Of a stretch of 8,509 nucleotides of DNA, positions 1-7,015 are shown piece after piece; position 1 is the first letter of the stretch, and the number at the start of each line of letters is the position of its first letter. Source of the DNA: Spirochaetaceae bacterium. Lineage in GTDB: Bacteria > Spirochaetota > Spirochaetia > Treponematales > Breznakiellaceae. Position numbers and translations under genes: made by a program. The stretch is taken from the NCBI GenBank assembly GCA_031280115.1, contig JAITHF010000181.1, positions 1-8,509 on the forward strand, written 5' to 3'. The notes under the pieces were generated by a model, which had not been told where the DNA came from, did no database searches, and worked only from the letters and a program-made list of their open reading frames with translations.

Positions 1-347
1 AGGAGCGGATTGCTCTTCCCCCGCCCGCGGTGCACATAGACCAGCCCCGCGCCGTTGAACTCCGGTATCTTGACGCGGATTTCCTGATCATGCCAGGCGA
101 GATATGACGATGCGGTGAGCGGTATGCCGGCAATCGTTATGTAGGAGGATCCCTGTTCATCCCCGAAGTTGGTTCCCTTAACGCTGAGAATATCCCCTGC
201 CCGCCCGATACGGGGCTCAAGGGACGCCATAACCGGCGTATCTTCCGCGCACGCGGCGCATACAAGGGCAAGGGTAAGCGCGGGAAACAGCGGCGGGTTG
301 AAGAAGAAAGAAAACAGGCGCCGAAGGGGGCTACGGTATCGGCTCAT
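1..347 (-). CDS. IPT/TIG-domain exported protein, partial (C-terminus beyond window)
   Basis: The first 115 codons of a minus-strand gene are present; the 3' end lies off the left edge. The N-terminus is basic (MSRYRSPLRR) and is followed by a hydrophobic stretch at about residues 11-32 ending LVCAAC, which looks like a signal peptide. Cys33 could be a lipidation site under the relaxed spirochaetal lipobox, although Cys at -3 is atypical, so ordinary export is an alternative. Residues about 37-115 resemble one IPT/TIG immunoglobulin-like fold: EPRIGRAGDILSVKGTNFG, then ITIAGIPL and IRVKIPEF. This fold is common in surface and cell-wall-associated proteins. The ATG at 347 overlaps the end of the upstream exported-protein gene by 17 bp, so it is very probably the last visible member of the sigma/anti-sigma operon. 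The function of the complete protein cannot be judged; further domains may follow the IPT/TIG module. Confidence 0.72.
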   Translation of the reverse strand, partial: MSRYRSPLRRLFSFFFNPPLFPALTLALVCAACAEDTPVMASLEPRIGRAGDILSVKGTNFGDEQGSSYITIAGIPLTASSYLAWHDQEIRVKIPEFNGAGLVYVHRGRGKSNPL

Positions 348-861
348 GGCCTGTGTTTTTCGGCCCGTCCCCTGAAGGCGCCGGCGGCGCGGGGGCCGCC
401 GAATAGGGGCGGAGCCGTATCTGTATCTCGATACGGGCTTCGTCCTCAACTGAGCCCAGGGGGAAAAAGTAGACCGGTTCCCCGAACTCAAGGGCGATGG
501 TTTGTAGCGTTGTCTGATAACGGATGCCTTGATTGGGGACGTCTATCCAGATTTGCCCCTGCGCCACCAGTACATTGTTCCCGTTTTCCCTCAGGTACGG
601 GGTAAACTGCACTGCCACCACGATATTGGTTCCCACGAGTTTTAAGCCCACAGGCCGCCCCGGAATAGTTACCTTTGCATTGACCGAATTCCATACTTCC
701 TGCTGGTTCCGCTCGATTACTCTGGCAACTATATCCAACACCACCGCCCGTTCTTTAATGCCGGGCAAAAGCTCCTCAAGGGAAAGCTCTTGAGAGGATG
801 CGCCTGCCGCAAGAAACAACAGGCCCCCTATCGCGGCAGGTAACAAATGCCTTCTCATCAT
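331..861 (-). CDS. exported protein of unknown function (176 aa)
   Basis: I do not recognise a family. The protein starts MMRRHLLPAAIGGLLFLAAG and has a clear Sec signal peptide, with probable cleavage near residue 23 (GASS-QE), so it should act in the periplasm or outer envelope. The mature part begins with a short acidic helical segment (about residues 25-55, ELSLEELLPGIKERAVVLDI). It is then predominantly beta-like, with alternating hydrophobics (about 60-145), and ends in a Pro/Ala-rich, probably disordered tail (about 150-176). No catalytic motif or cysteine pair is visible. Its first ATG overlaps the stop of the anti-sigma gene as ATGA, and a GGAG lies 12 nt upstream; the second Met may be used instead. 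Position directly after a sigma/anti-sigma pair suggests an envelope component co-regulated with, or sensed by, that system. That is inference from context only. Confidence 0.8.
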   Translation of the reverse strand: MMRRHLLPAAIGGLLFLAAGASSQELSLEELLPGIKERAVVLDIVARVIERNQQEVWNSVNAKVTIPGRPVGLKLVGTNIVVAVQFTPYLRENGNNVLVAQGQIWIDVPNQGIRYQTTLQTIALEFGEPVYFFPLGSVEDEARIEIQIRLRPYSAAPAPPAPSGDGPKNTGHEPIP

Positions 862-1436
862 CGGCTCGCGGTTCTCCGTGAGTAATCCGCCGCTTTAAGG
901 ATAGTAGGCTCTCCGGTGCAGGAAAAATTTTTACTTTCCGGGAGCCGGATTATCACAATATCGGTGGCGTCCTGATTTCCCAGATACTGGAGGACGCTGT
1001 TCATATCCGAGACCGGCACGATGCCCTGGGTTCCCGATGCCGCTATGGGCTCCTGATTCTGGAACGGCTGCGGGGTCCGGCGGGTGAGGGCAAAGGCGAA
1101 GGCAAGAAAGAGAGCCGCCGCCGCCGCGGCCAGAGCGGGCAGGGGCAGCGAGACCCGCCGCCCCCACAGCCTGTCCGCCGGCCTCAGGCGCCGGTCTTCC
1201 GCGTCCGAAATACGCAGCCGCCGCCAGACCCGATCCTGCGCCGCGGTTACGGCCTCCTTTTGGGAGCCCTCCGGGTCCGCGCCAGCCTCCCGCAGCATCT
1301 TTGAGCACCGCCTGAACCGCTCAAGTTGAGCCTGACAGGCGGGGCAGGAGCCAAGGTGGGCTTCCATTTTCTCTTTCCATGGGGAAGGCAGTTCCCCATC
1401 AAAGTACACAGAAAGAATTTGATAATCAGGACACAT
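858..1436 (-). CDS. anti-sigma factor, zinc-finger (zf-HC2) membrane protein
   Basis: This is a 192-residue protein with the layout of ZAS-type anti-sigma factors. Numbered from the preferred start (MCPDYQ), the N-terminal cytoplasmic zinc domain shows Cys2, DGELPSPWKEKMEAHL, then the H27-x3-C31-x2-C34 signature (HLGSCPAC). A helical, charged linker leads to one strongly hydrophobic segment at about residues 95-118 (Leu/Ala/Phe-rich, flanked by RR on both sides). A short extracytoplasmic tail of about 70 residues follows. By family knowledge, the N-domain holds the cognate ECF sigma factor inactive at the membrane until a signal releases it. The gene overlaps the end of the sigma gene by 11 bp and precedes the next gene by an ATGA overlap. 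I chose the ATG at 1436 because AAAGGA sits 8 nt upstream of it; the upstream in-frame ATG at 1445 lies inside that ribosome site but is possible (three extra residues). Confidence 0.9.
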   Translation of the reverse strand: MCPDYQILSVYFDGELPSPWKEKMEAHLGSCPACQAQLERFRRCSKMLREAGADPEGSQKEAVTAAQDRVWRRLRISDAEDRRLRPADRLWGRRVSLPLPALAAAAAALFLAFAFALTRRTPQPFQNQEPIAASGTQGIVPVSDMNSVLQYLGNQDATDIVIIRLPESKNFSCTGEPTILKAADYSRRTASR

Positions 1437-1980
1437 ACGAACCATCCTTTGCTAAAAGCCCGGCTAACCGTTCCCGAGCTCTGAATACCCGAACCTTTAC
1501 GTTTCCCTCGCTGATACCGAGGGCACGCCCGATTTCTTTATAATTCAGCTCCCCGTATTCTTTTAATATCAGTACGATACGCAAATTCTCCGGCAGTTTC
1601 TCCAGAGCTTCCTTTATTTCTTTTCGGGTCTGCCGTTTAATCAGTATATGTTCTCCCGTATCCACAACCCTCGCGTCTTCCCGGAAGGCTTTCTGGTATG
1701 CTTTCCGTTCCCGGTCTTTGCGTTTCGCGTAATTAAGCGCGGCGTTTTTAACCACGCGGATAAGCCAATACTTCGCCTCTTCTGGATTGGGAAAAACCAT
1801 ATTTTTTTCATACAGCCGGAAAAAAGCTTCCTGGCAAAGGTCTTCCGCCGCCTCTTCGCTGTTGGCGATACGGTAGGCTATCCGAAACAGTATCGGAAAG
1901 ACCGTTTCGTACATGGCGCGGAACTCGGTCCGCGATGCCTTCGGCTGAGGGGGCGTAGTATCCTTCTTTTTTAAAAACAA
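1426..1980 (-). CDS. rpoE: ECF-family RNA polymerase sigma factor (RpoE/sigma-24-like)
   Basis: This 184-residue protein has the two-domain layout of group 4 (ECF) sigma factors. Region 2 spans about residues 19-90 and includes the core-binding DLCQEAFFRLYE (47-58) and the promoter-melting WLIRVVKNAALNYAKRK (72-88). Region 4 spans about 120-176, with LEKLPENLRIVLILKEYGEL and the helix-turn-helix NYKEIGRALGISEGNVKVR (146-164). Regions 1 and 3 are absent, as expected. It should direct RNA polymerase to envelope-stress type promoters. The downstream overlapping anti-sigma gene supports this. The start codon is TTG at 1980, chosen because GAGGG lies 6 nt upstream and no ATG or GTG is available near the start of the domain. 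The gene follows cysS by only 39 bp, so it probably depends on read-through from the cysS promoter. The order cysS-rpoE matches what I recall of T. pallidum TP0091-TP0092. Confidence 0.93.
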   Translation of the reverse strand: MFLKKKDTTPPQPKASRTEFRAMYETVFPILFRIAYRIANSEEAAEDLCQEAFFRLYEKNMVFPNPEEAKYWLIRVVKNAALNYAKRKDRERKAYQKAFREDARVVDTGEHILIKRQTRKEIKEALEKLPENLRIVLILKEYGELNYKEIGRALGISEGNVKVRVFRARERLAGLLAKDGSYVS

Positions 1981-1986
1981 CGTTTT

Positions 1987-1991
1987 CCCTC
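1987..1991 (-). promoter_or_regulatory. ribosome binding site deciding the TTG start of the sigma gene
   Basis: GAGGG on the minus strand is placed 6 nt before TTG at 1980. It is the only good ribosome site in the cysS-sigma gap and fixes the non-ATG start. A rare initiation codon may keep sigma factor levels low relative to its anti-sigma factor; that role is inference. Confidence 0.6.
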
Positions 1992-2019
1992 AACCGTTAC
2001 ATAGTCAGAACTGGAGCGG

Positions 2020-3480
2020 TTACCTTTCGCAGCGCCATACCGTACCGCCCGGGCGGTCTTCCAGAGCGACCCCTTTATCCCTGAGGGTCTGCCGGATGCG
2101 GTCGGCTTCTGCGAAATTTTTTGCCCGCTTCGCCTCGGCGCGGGCCGCCACCAGCCGCTCAATCTCGCCTTTTAATTCCGGCGGCACCGAAATCGAGCGC
2201 CTTCTCTCTGCTTCAGCCGCCAGATTAAGGCCCAGCACCCTGTCCATATCAAAGGCTCCCAGCAGCGCGTTTTGAGGGCTCGTTTCAGGATCCCGCAAGA
2301 GGCCCCAGAGTTCGGCCAAGCCCCGCGGGGTTGAGAGGTCGTCTTCCATGGCCTTATTGAAAGCATCAAGGTAGGATCCGGCTTTGCTTTGGGACAGGGC
2401 GGAGACCGCAGACGGCTCCGGTTCCGGCAGGGCGGCGGCGGGGCCCAGCGCCGAGGCTTTATCCATAATCCTGTCTATAAGGGATTTTCGGGCGTTTTGG
2501 GCGCTCTCAAGGGCTTGATATGAAAATTGAAGCTGGCTGCGGTAATGCCCCCCCAGAAGAAAGTACCGGTAATCCAGCGGGTCATAGCCGGCATCAACCA
2601 GGCTTTGGAGGGTGAGAAACCCGCCGGAAGACTTTGACATTTTCCCCCGGTCCAGCACAAGAAACTCGTTGTGAACCCAGTAGTTCACCCAAGGGTGCCG
2701 CCCCATAGCGGCTTCGCTCTGGGCAATCTCGTTGGTATGATGGATAGCGACGTGGTCGATGCCGCCGGCGTGGATGTCAAAGGTTTCTCCCAGATATTTG
2801 ATACTCATGGCGGAACATTCGATGTGCCAGCCCGGATAACCGGTTCCCCAGGGGCTTTCCCACACCAGCGCCTGATTTTCAAACTTGCTTTTGGTGAACC
2901 AGAGCACGAAATCATGGGGATTGCGCTTGTTTTCATCCACCCCGATACGGGCGCCGGCTTTCAAGTCCTCAAGGCGCAGGCGGGCAAGCTCTCCGTAGCG
3001 GGGGAACTTGGTAATATCAAAGTACAGGTTGCCGCCGGCAGAATAGGTGAACCCCTGGCCCTCTATCTTTTTGATAAGAGCTATCATATCACCGATATGT
3101 TCGGTAGCCCTGCATATCACGGTGGGAGGGGTGATATTAAGACGGCGGGTATCGTTAAAAAAAGCGCGGGCGTAGAATTCGGCCACTTCAAGCACGCTTT
3201 TTCCCCGCTCCTGGGCGCTCTTTACCATTTTGTCATCCCCGTCGTCATTATCGCCGGAAAGATGGCCCACATCGGTAATGTTCATTACATGGGTTACCTC
3301 AAAGCCCATGCGCCGCAGGGTTCTCACAAGAACGTCATGGAGCACATAAGCCCGCAGGTTGCCGATATGGGCGTAATTATAAACTGTGGGGCCGCACCCA
3401 TAAAAGCCCACTTTTCCGGCGGTAATAGGTTTAAAGACCCGTAATTCCCGTCCCAGGGTGTTAAACAACGTAAGCGACAT
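2020..3480 (-). CDS. cysS: cysteinyl-tRNA synthetase
   Basis: A 486-residue class I aminoacyl-tRNA synthetase that charges tRNA-Cys with cysteine in the cytoplasm. Family signatures are complete: the zinc/cysteine pocket Cys29 in [10 protein letters not shown], the HIGN ATP motif at 38-41, GWHIECS with Cys222, HHTNE with His247 and Glu251 (with Cys29, these match the four zinc ligands of the E. coli enzyme), and KMSKS at 280-284. The C-terminal segment (about 440-486, [19 protein letters not shown]) is the expected helical anticodon-stem-recognition end. Length is normal for the family. I chose the ATG at 3480 because GGAGG lies 4 nt upstream and the protein then begins with the usual SLTLFNT strand. 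A 14-residue in-frame extension from a TTG at 3522 overlaps the upstream small gene and has no ribosome site. It lies 17 bp downstream of a Cys-rich mini-gene and 39 bp upstream of the sigma factor gene. Confidence 0.97.
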   Translation of the reverse strand: MSLTLFNTLGRELRVFKPITAGKVGFYGCGPTVYNYAHIGNLRAYVLHDVLVRTLRRMGFEVTHVMNITDVGHLSGDNDDGDDKMVKSAQERGKSVLEVAEFYARAFFNDTRRLNITPPTVICRATEHIGDMIALIKKIEGQGFTYSAGGNLYFDITKFPRYGELARLRLEDLKAGARIGVDENKRNPHDFVLWFTKSKFENQALVWESPWGTGYPGWHIECSAMSIKYLGETFDIHAGGIDHVAIHHTNEIAQSEAAMGRHPWVNYWVHNEFLVLDRGKMSKSSGGFLTLQSLVDAGYDPLDYRYFLLGGHYRSQLQFSYQALESAQNARKSLIDRIMDKASALGPAAALPEPEPSAVSALSQSKAGSYLDAFNKAMEDDLSTPRGLAELWGLLRDPETSPQNALLGAFDMDRVLGLNLAAEAERRRSISVPPELKGEIERLVAARAEAKRAKNFAEADRIRQTLRDKGVALEDRPGGTVWRCER

Positions 3481-3497
3481 GGAACCTCCGCTTTGGT

Positions 3498-3650
3498 TTA
3501 CGCTCCTTCTTTTTTCTTGCAATCTTTACAGTCTGTCGTGATATAGTCTGCTACGCACCCGTCGCATAAGGAACATTGCTGACAATCCCCGTATTTTACC
3601 TGATCCTCGCTCATCACTTTGCCGCACCTTTCACACGCTACTGCGCCCAT
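3498..3650 (-). CDS. small cysteine-rich zinc-ribbon-like protein (50 aa)
   Basis: A short ORF with a strong ribosome site (GGAGG, 5 nt before the ATG at 3650) and a stop at 3498, just 17 bp before the cysS start. It encodes 50 residues with eight cysteines arranged as four CxxC pairs: C6/C9 (CERC), C23/C26 and C29/C32 (CQQCSLCDGC) and C41/C44 (CKDC), ending in a Lys-rich tail. No signal peptide or membrane segment is visible, so it should be cytoplasmic. The spacing suggests one or two structural zinc sites, as in rubredoxin-like or zinc-ribbon mini-proteins, rather than random Cys content. I cannot name a family. Being first in the cysS transcript, it might alternatively act as a Cys-sensing leader ORF whose translation gates cysS expression. 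The ribosome site, close spacing and regular CxxC pattern make it a real gene in my view. Confidence 0.75.
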   Translation of the reverse strand: MGAVACERCGKVMSEDQVKYGDCQQCSLCDGCVADYITTDCKDCKKKEGA

Positions 3651-3842
3651 GGTTTCCTCCATTCTGTCATTTCTTCTATCGTATCATTTCTTTTATACAT
3701 ACATAACATACATCATGCGTATCATTTCTTCTATAAAATAACATTATTATTATATAATCAGTATCATTGCGGCCATTGCTTTTTATGCCGTCCGGTTTTC
3801 TTCAAGACCTCCGCCTTTTAGTATATGCCGCGCTTTTGAAAC
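3651..3842 (-). other. AT-rich 5' leader of the cysS operon with short direct repeats
   Basis: This stretch precedes the Cys-rich ORF and holds no convincing gene. On the minus strand the element AGAAATGATAC recurs near 3681-3692 and 3719-3730, and related AGAAATGA occurs near 3667-3674. Together they give three copies of an AGAAATGA core in about 65 bp. I looked for a T-box (antiterminator TGGNACC motif) because the operon encodes a tRNA synthetase, and found none. The repeats could be regulator sites or simple AT-rich sequence. Confidence 0.35.
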
Positions 3843-3872
3843 ACTATAGCACACCTTGCCTGTCCAGCGCAA
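3843..3872 (-). promoter_or_regulatory. candidate promoter of the Cys-rich ORF-cysS-sigma operon
   Basis: On the minus strand, TATAGT (3848-3843) is preceded by TGC, forming an extended -10 (TGCTATAGT). An 18-bp spacer separates it from TTGCGC (3872-3867), which matches only the first three bases of the -35 consensus. It lies just downstream of the preceding gene's stop at 3912. Transcription would begin near 3836 and give a leader of about 185 nt before the small gene. A second -10-like box, TATAAT (3754-3749), has no recognisable -35. No experimental support is available. Confidence 0.4.
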
Positions 3873-3911
3873 GCGCCTTTTCCCTCCCCCTCTCCACGCC
3901 TGTCCGCACCG

Positions 3912-5954
3912 CTATCCCCCTTGGGGCGGCTGCGGCTGGGCCTGGGATTTCTGCTCTTTCTTTTCTTTTTGACGGGCTTTCATAACGTGCTTGAAAAGCA
4001 TATCCGCGTCTATCTTGTCATCCACCCCGAACTGAGGGATAACCCCTTCGCCTTTGATACTGCGGAACAGGGTGGTGTCATTGGCTTCATAGGCCCAGCT
4101 CTCCGGATTATTGACAAAATAATCCAGCACCGTAACCACCGAGAGGGTAAAATAGATAAGCGAGGCGTTGTTCCGCTTGGCCGGCCCCAGGAGGGTATCG
4201 AGCCGCATGGCAAGCGGGTTCGAGGCCACTTGAAAGTTATAGGGCGCCCAGGGGTTGGCGATGCCCTTACAGGGCCCCTGTTTATCGGCGCCGCTCTGCT
4301 TGCCCGCCTCAATGCCGGAGGCCACCACAGTAAGATATTTCCGCAGTTTCCGTATTTCAGGAAATACCGGCGGCATAATGTTCTTTTTAACCGATGTGGC
4401 CATGATGTTCTCAAAACGGTAATGGGGGAAGAAGGCGGAGCGCTTAATCCCCTGAAGCTCCGCGTATATGCGCTTGGCGTAGTTGGTGCCCCGGGAGTCA
4501 AGAGAGGTTTCAAGAAGCTGGCAGTATTCGATGAGGCGGGCAAGGTATTCCTGGGTAAAACTGATAACGTATTCCCGCCAGCCGTTGATAATTTCGTCAA
4601 GGTGGCCGTCAATGCCGTCAGCGGCCTCAAAGGTGACGTACCGCAGCGCAGAGGTCAGCTCCTCTATAACGCGGATGAGTATGACAGCCTGCAAGAGCGG
4701 GTCTGTGGGGGCGATAAGCTCGTAGCCTTTCTTTAAATCAAGGGATTTGGCAAAGTAGCCGTACATATCCGGGTACGTTTCCGGTTTGTCCCAGCCCCCT
4801 TGGGGAAAAAGAGACTCAAGAGTACGCAGCCCCCGGTCAATCGCTTTGCGCTCGCCGTTCTGGACGCTCTGGCTGGTTTCGGCTTCAGGTTTCTCAGGCT
4901 CCTTAACCGCCGGAGCATCTTCTTTAGGCTTCTCTTCCTCGCTTTTCTGGTTCATGCTTTCCGGCGAGATACGGTCTTTTTCGGTGATATTAAGAAACGC
5001 CATGATGCGGTTTCTCCGCTCAAGGAAAAACCGCTGGTACGGGAGCCATTTATTGGACAGCAGTTTAAGGAGCAGGGGGTGCAAAAGAAAGTGGATATTT
5101 CTGAACACAGTGTCATAAGCGCCCAGAGCCGAGCGGATATGTTCCTGATACTTGTCCTTCGCATCTATGGGATTATCAATGTACAGAATTTTATAGAGCA
5201 GTTTATAGGCCCCTTTGATATGGGTTTCGTAATCTAACTGTTCAAGGATGAAGAGCGGTTTATACACGGCCCGCAAAATTTCCGTAAGGTCGCTTACTTT
5301 AACTGATTTGGGGCGGGACTGCATACGCGCCATATCGCTGCTTATCCGCTCGATATTCCAGTGCCGGATAACATCGAGAATAGAAAACATAAAGGGCGAC
5401 ATTTTTTTAAGCTGCTCGTTATTGCGCAAGTTGTTGCGCGGCAGGAGGGTTCTCGTTGAAATCACTAAGAGTTCTAATACTTTGTAGTACCCGCCGAGCT
5501 TATTCGTTATGAAATTGGCGCTTACATAATCGGGGCTTTTCTTTATGAACGAAAGAAACGACGCGGCAAGCTGGACTATGGACTTTATCTCAAAGGGGCT
5601 TTGCGCCTCATACCGGTCCATCTTAAACCGTTCAGCGTAGCCCAGTTCAACCGGCACATTCGGATCGTCATCAGGGTCTGTTTTTTTGGGGGCGGAGCTT
5701 TTCTTACGGCTCCACCGGCCTGCGCCGCTCCCCCGCTCGGTTTCATCTGCCGCGACTTCAATGCGCCGCATGGGCTGGGCCCGGCCCCGGCTCGGGGGGG
5801 CGCCGGTTTTCGCCGGCTCCTGATTTTTTTCCACCCCCACTTCCCCGCCAAGGACTTCCGCCATGCGTTTGGCTTCATCCGCGTTGATGTCCCCTAAATT
5901 CTGCCGCACCCGGTTAAGCTCCCCGGGGGCGTATATCGCCTTTTCTTTTGCCAT
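3912..5954 (-). CDS. conserved-looking cytoplasmic protein of unknown function (680 aa)
   Basis: I do not recognise a family. The protein begins MAKEKAIYAPGELNRVRQNL, with GAGGAGA 4 nt before the ATG, and has no signal peptide or membrane helix, so it should be cytoplasmic. Residues about 40-100 are low-complexity (Pro, Lys, Arg, Asp), probably disordered. About 105-330 is a helix-rich region with many aromatics (for example ILYIDNPIDAKDKYQEHIRS). About 333-370 is a Lys/Glu/Pro-rich acidic linker. A second helical region runs from about 375 to 655, and the end is Gln/Pro-rich (QSQAQPQPPQGG). Only one Cys-containing stretch of note is seen (YCQLLE), and there is no ATP-binding or nuclease motif. 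The two-lobed helical layout with a charged linker resembles a structural or scaffold protein, but that is only an impression. It is separately transcribed from the cysS unit and divergent from the next gene. Confidence 0.88.
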   Translation of the reverse strand: MAKEKAIYAPGELNRVRQNLGDINADEAKRMAEVLGGEVGVEKNQEPAKTGAPPSRGRAQPMRRIEVAADETERGSGAGRWSRKKSSAPKKTDPDDDPNVPVELGYAERFKMDRYEAQSPFEIKSIVQLAASFLSFIKKSPDYVSANFITNKLGGYYKVLELLVISTRTLLPRNNLRNNEQLKKMSPFMFSILDVIRHWNIERISSDMARMQSRPKSVKVSDLTEILRAVYKPLFILEQLDYETHIKGAYKLLYKILYIDNPIDAKDKYQEHIRSALGAYDTVFRNIHFLLHPLLLKLLSNKWLPYQRFFLERRNRIMAFLNITEKDRISPESMNQKSEEEKPKEDAPAVKEPEKPEAETSQSVQNGERKAIDRGLRTLESLFPQGGWDKPETYPDMYGYFAKSLDLKKGYELIAPTDPLLQAVILIRVIEELTSALRYVTFEAADGIDGHLDEIINGWREYVISFTQEYLARLIEYCQLLETSLDSRGTNYAKRIYAELQGIKRSAFFPHYRFENIMATSVKKNIMPPVFPEIRKLRKYLTVVASGIEAGKQSGADKQGPCKGIANPWAPYNFQVASNPLAMRLDTLLGPAKRNNASLIYFTLSVVTVLDYFVNNPESWAYEANDTTLFRSIKGEGVIPQFGVDDKIDADMLFKHVMKARQKEKKEQKSQAQPQPPQGG

Positions 5955-6157
5955 AGCGTCTCCTCAATATCCCTTTTAACTATGATCTTTTCTATAAACT
6001 AATGAAGCTCTTACCGAAGCTCTTGCCAACGAATCTCTTACAATTATTTTTTATATTTTTTATGCCTTTATCCCTTATCAATGATTTTAATGATTTGCGT
6101 TATGCTGTACAAGGGCTTCCCGCTCTTAATAAAACTGCATGAGCAGGGGGCGCCGCA
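5955..6157. other. divergent intergenic region between two unknown genes
   Basis: This region holds both start regions and no gene. It is AT-rich and includes GAAGCTCTT repeated directly at 6004-6012 and 6016-6024 (12-bp period, close to one helical turn), a possible regulator site in the leader of the minus-strand gene. TTGATA (minus strand, near 6076-6081) and the A/T-rich stretch near 6045-6062 could form the minus-strand promoter, but the spacing to any good -10 is poor, so I do not assign one. Confidence 0.35.
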
Positions 6158-6208
6158 TTGATAAAAAACAGAAAAAACAGAAAAAATAAAAAAAATAGAA
6201 AAACAGGA

Positions 6209-6220
6209 TATAATGGCCCT
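6209..6220 (+). promoter_or_regulatory. candidate -10 box giving a leaderless transcript
   Basis: A perfect TATAAT (6209-6214) is followed by GGCCCT and then ATG at 6221. With normal spacing, transcription would start at the ATG itself. No -35 consensus is present, but about 45 bp of phased A-tracts (6161-6205) lie immediately upstream and could act as an UP-like or curved element. No ribosome site precedes the ATG, which agrees with leaderless initiation. The alternative is a TTG start at 6158 with GGGGG upstream. Confidence 0.4.
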
Positions 6221-7006
6221 ATGAACGTACTGCTGGTTTTGATTTCAGTGCTGCCTGCCTTGGCGGTTTTTAATTGCAGGCCCTGGCCCCATACGGCGCG
6301 GGAGGCAGCAAAATATGTGGAAAGAACCATTTCCAAATCCCCTTTCGTCCTGTCAGGCGGGGCAAACGACGGTAAAATTACCTATTGGCGGGTATATTTT
6401 AAAGACAAACCGGATTATATATTTTGGGTTTACAGCAGCCGGACCGCATTGTTCGGTATTCCGACAGGGTATCGTCTGCATAATAACTTTGACGCCATGT
6501 TTTCTTATTATTATTTCAATGAATTGGGTGAAAACCCGTCAAACCTGTTATACGCGGTAAAGCAGGACGATTATGACAGGCCGTATTATACAACAACGCG
6601 CATAACAGGGCATTATACGGCCCTGCAAGACGCCCGTATTTTGGCGCATACGATAGAGGCGTATTATACCGCTGTGAAAAGGCAGCCCTATCCGGCTCAA
6701 TTAGCAATAACCTGCTGCCTTGCTGGGCCGGACGGAACCGAATTAGGCCGGTTTTATTTGTTTTTTGATGAACCTTACCGGCAAAAACCTATGTTGGCCC
6801 CGTTTTCGACGGTCATCGCCGAAGCAAACGCCCGGAACATTGAGGGGGCCTTGCTGCAATTTAGGGCGGATTACCTAAAAAGCGTCAAAGATTTTAACAG
6901 CCGCCTCCCTGACATGAATGAAAAAAGACAGGGGAACGGCCTGCCCCCTTTACCGCCTCGAAGCGAACAGGAATCAGGTAAAGATTATTGGCGTAAAAAC
7001 AGGTAA
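6221..7006 (+). CDS. exported or lipoprotein-like protein of unknown function (261 aa)
   Basis: I do not recognise a family. From the ATG at 6221 it starts MNVLLVLISVLPALAVFNCR, a short hydrophobic signal sequence ending at Cys19. VFNC could serve as a relaxed spirochaetal lipobox; otherwise the segment is a Sec signal or membrane anchor. The mature part is rich in Tyr/Phe (for example YWRVYFKDKPDYIFWVYSS, DAMFSYYYFNEL) and alternates beta-like strands with a few helices. Near the C-terminus come a charged helix (ANARNIEGALLQFRADYLK) and a Pro/Lys/Arg-rich tail. No catalytic motif is seen. An in-frame extension to a TTG at 6158 would add 21 Lys/Asn/Arg-rich residues encoded by A-tracts; I rejected it because it would bury the signal sequence behind a very basic tract. 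It is divergent from the 680-residue gene and convergent with the DUF368 gene, so it is probably monocistronic. Confidence 0.75.
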   Translation: MNVLLVLISVLPALAVFNCRPWPHTAREAAKYVERTISKSPFVLSGGANDGKITYWRVYFKDKPDYIFWVYSSRTALFGIPTGYRLHNNFDAMFSYYYFNELGENPSNLLYAVKQDDYDRPYYTTTRITGHYTALQDARILAHTIEAYYTAVKRQPYPAQLAITCCLAGPDGTELGRFYLFFDEPYRQKPMLAPFSTVIAEANARNIEGALLQFRADYLKSVKDFNSRLPDMNEKRQGNGLPPLPPRSEQESGKDYWRKNR

Positions 7007-7015
7007 GGGGCGGTT

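Noticed and set aside
2671..3444. Plus-strand ORF of 257 codons
   Set aside because: It is the antisense shadow of cysS, whose catalytic motifs are all intact on the minus strand.
3481..3522. Longer cysS start at a TTG (14 extra residues)
   Set aside because: No ribosome site, overlap with the Cys-rich gene, and the extension lies before the normal family N-terminus; the ATG at 3480 has GGAGG upstream.
3651..3842. T-box riboswitch in front of cysS
   Set aside because: No TGGNACC antiterminator motif, specifier-loop signature or leader terminator with T-tract was found.
3855..3911. Terminator after the 680-residue gene
   Set aside because: The GCGC-TT-GCGC palindrome near 3867-3876 has too small a loop and no T-tract on the minus strand, so I do not call it.
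3921..4736. Plus-strand ORF of 271 codons
   Set aside because: Antisense to the 680-residue gene, with no ribosome site or recognisable domain; the minus-strand gene has a continuous frame and a good start.
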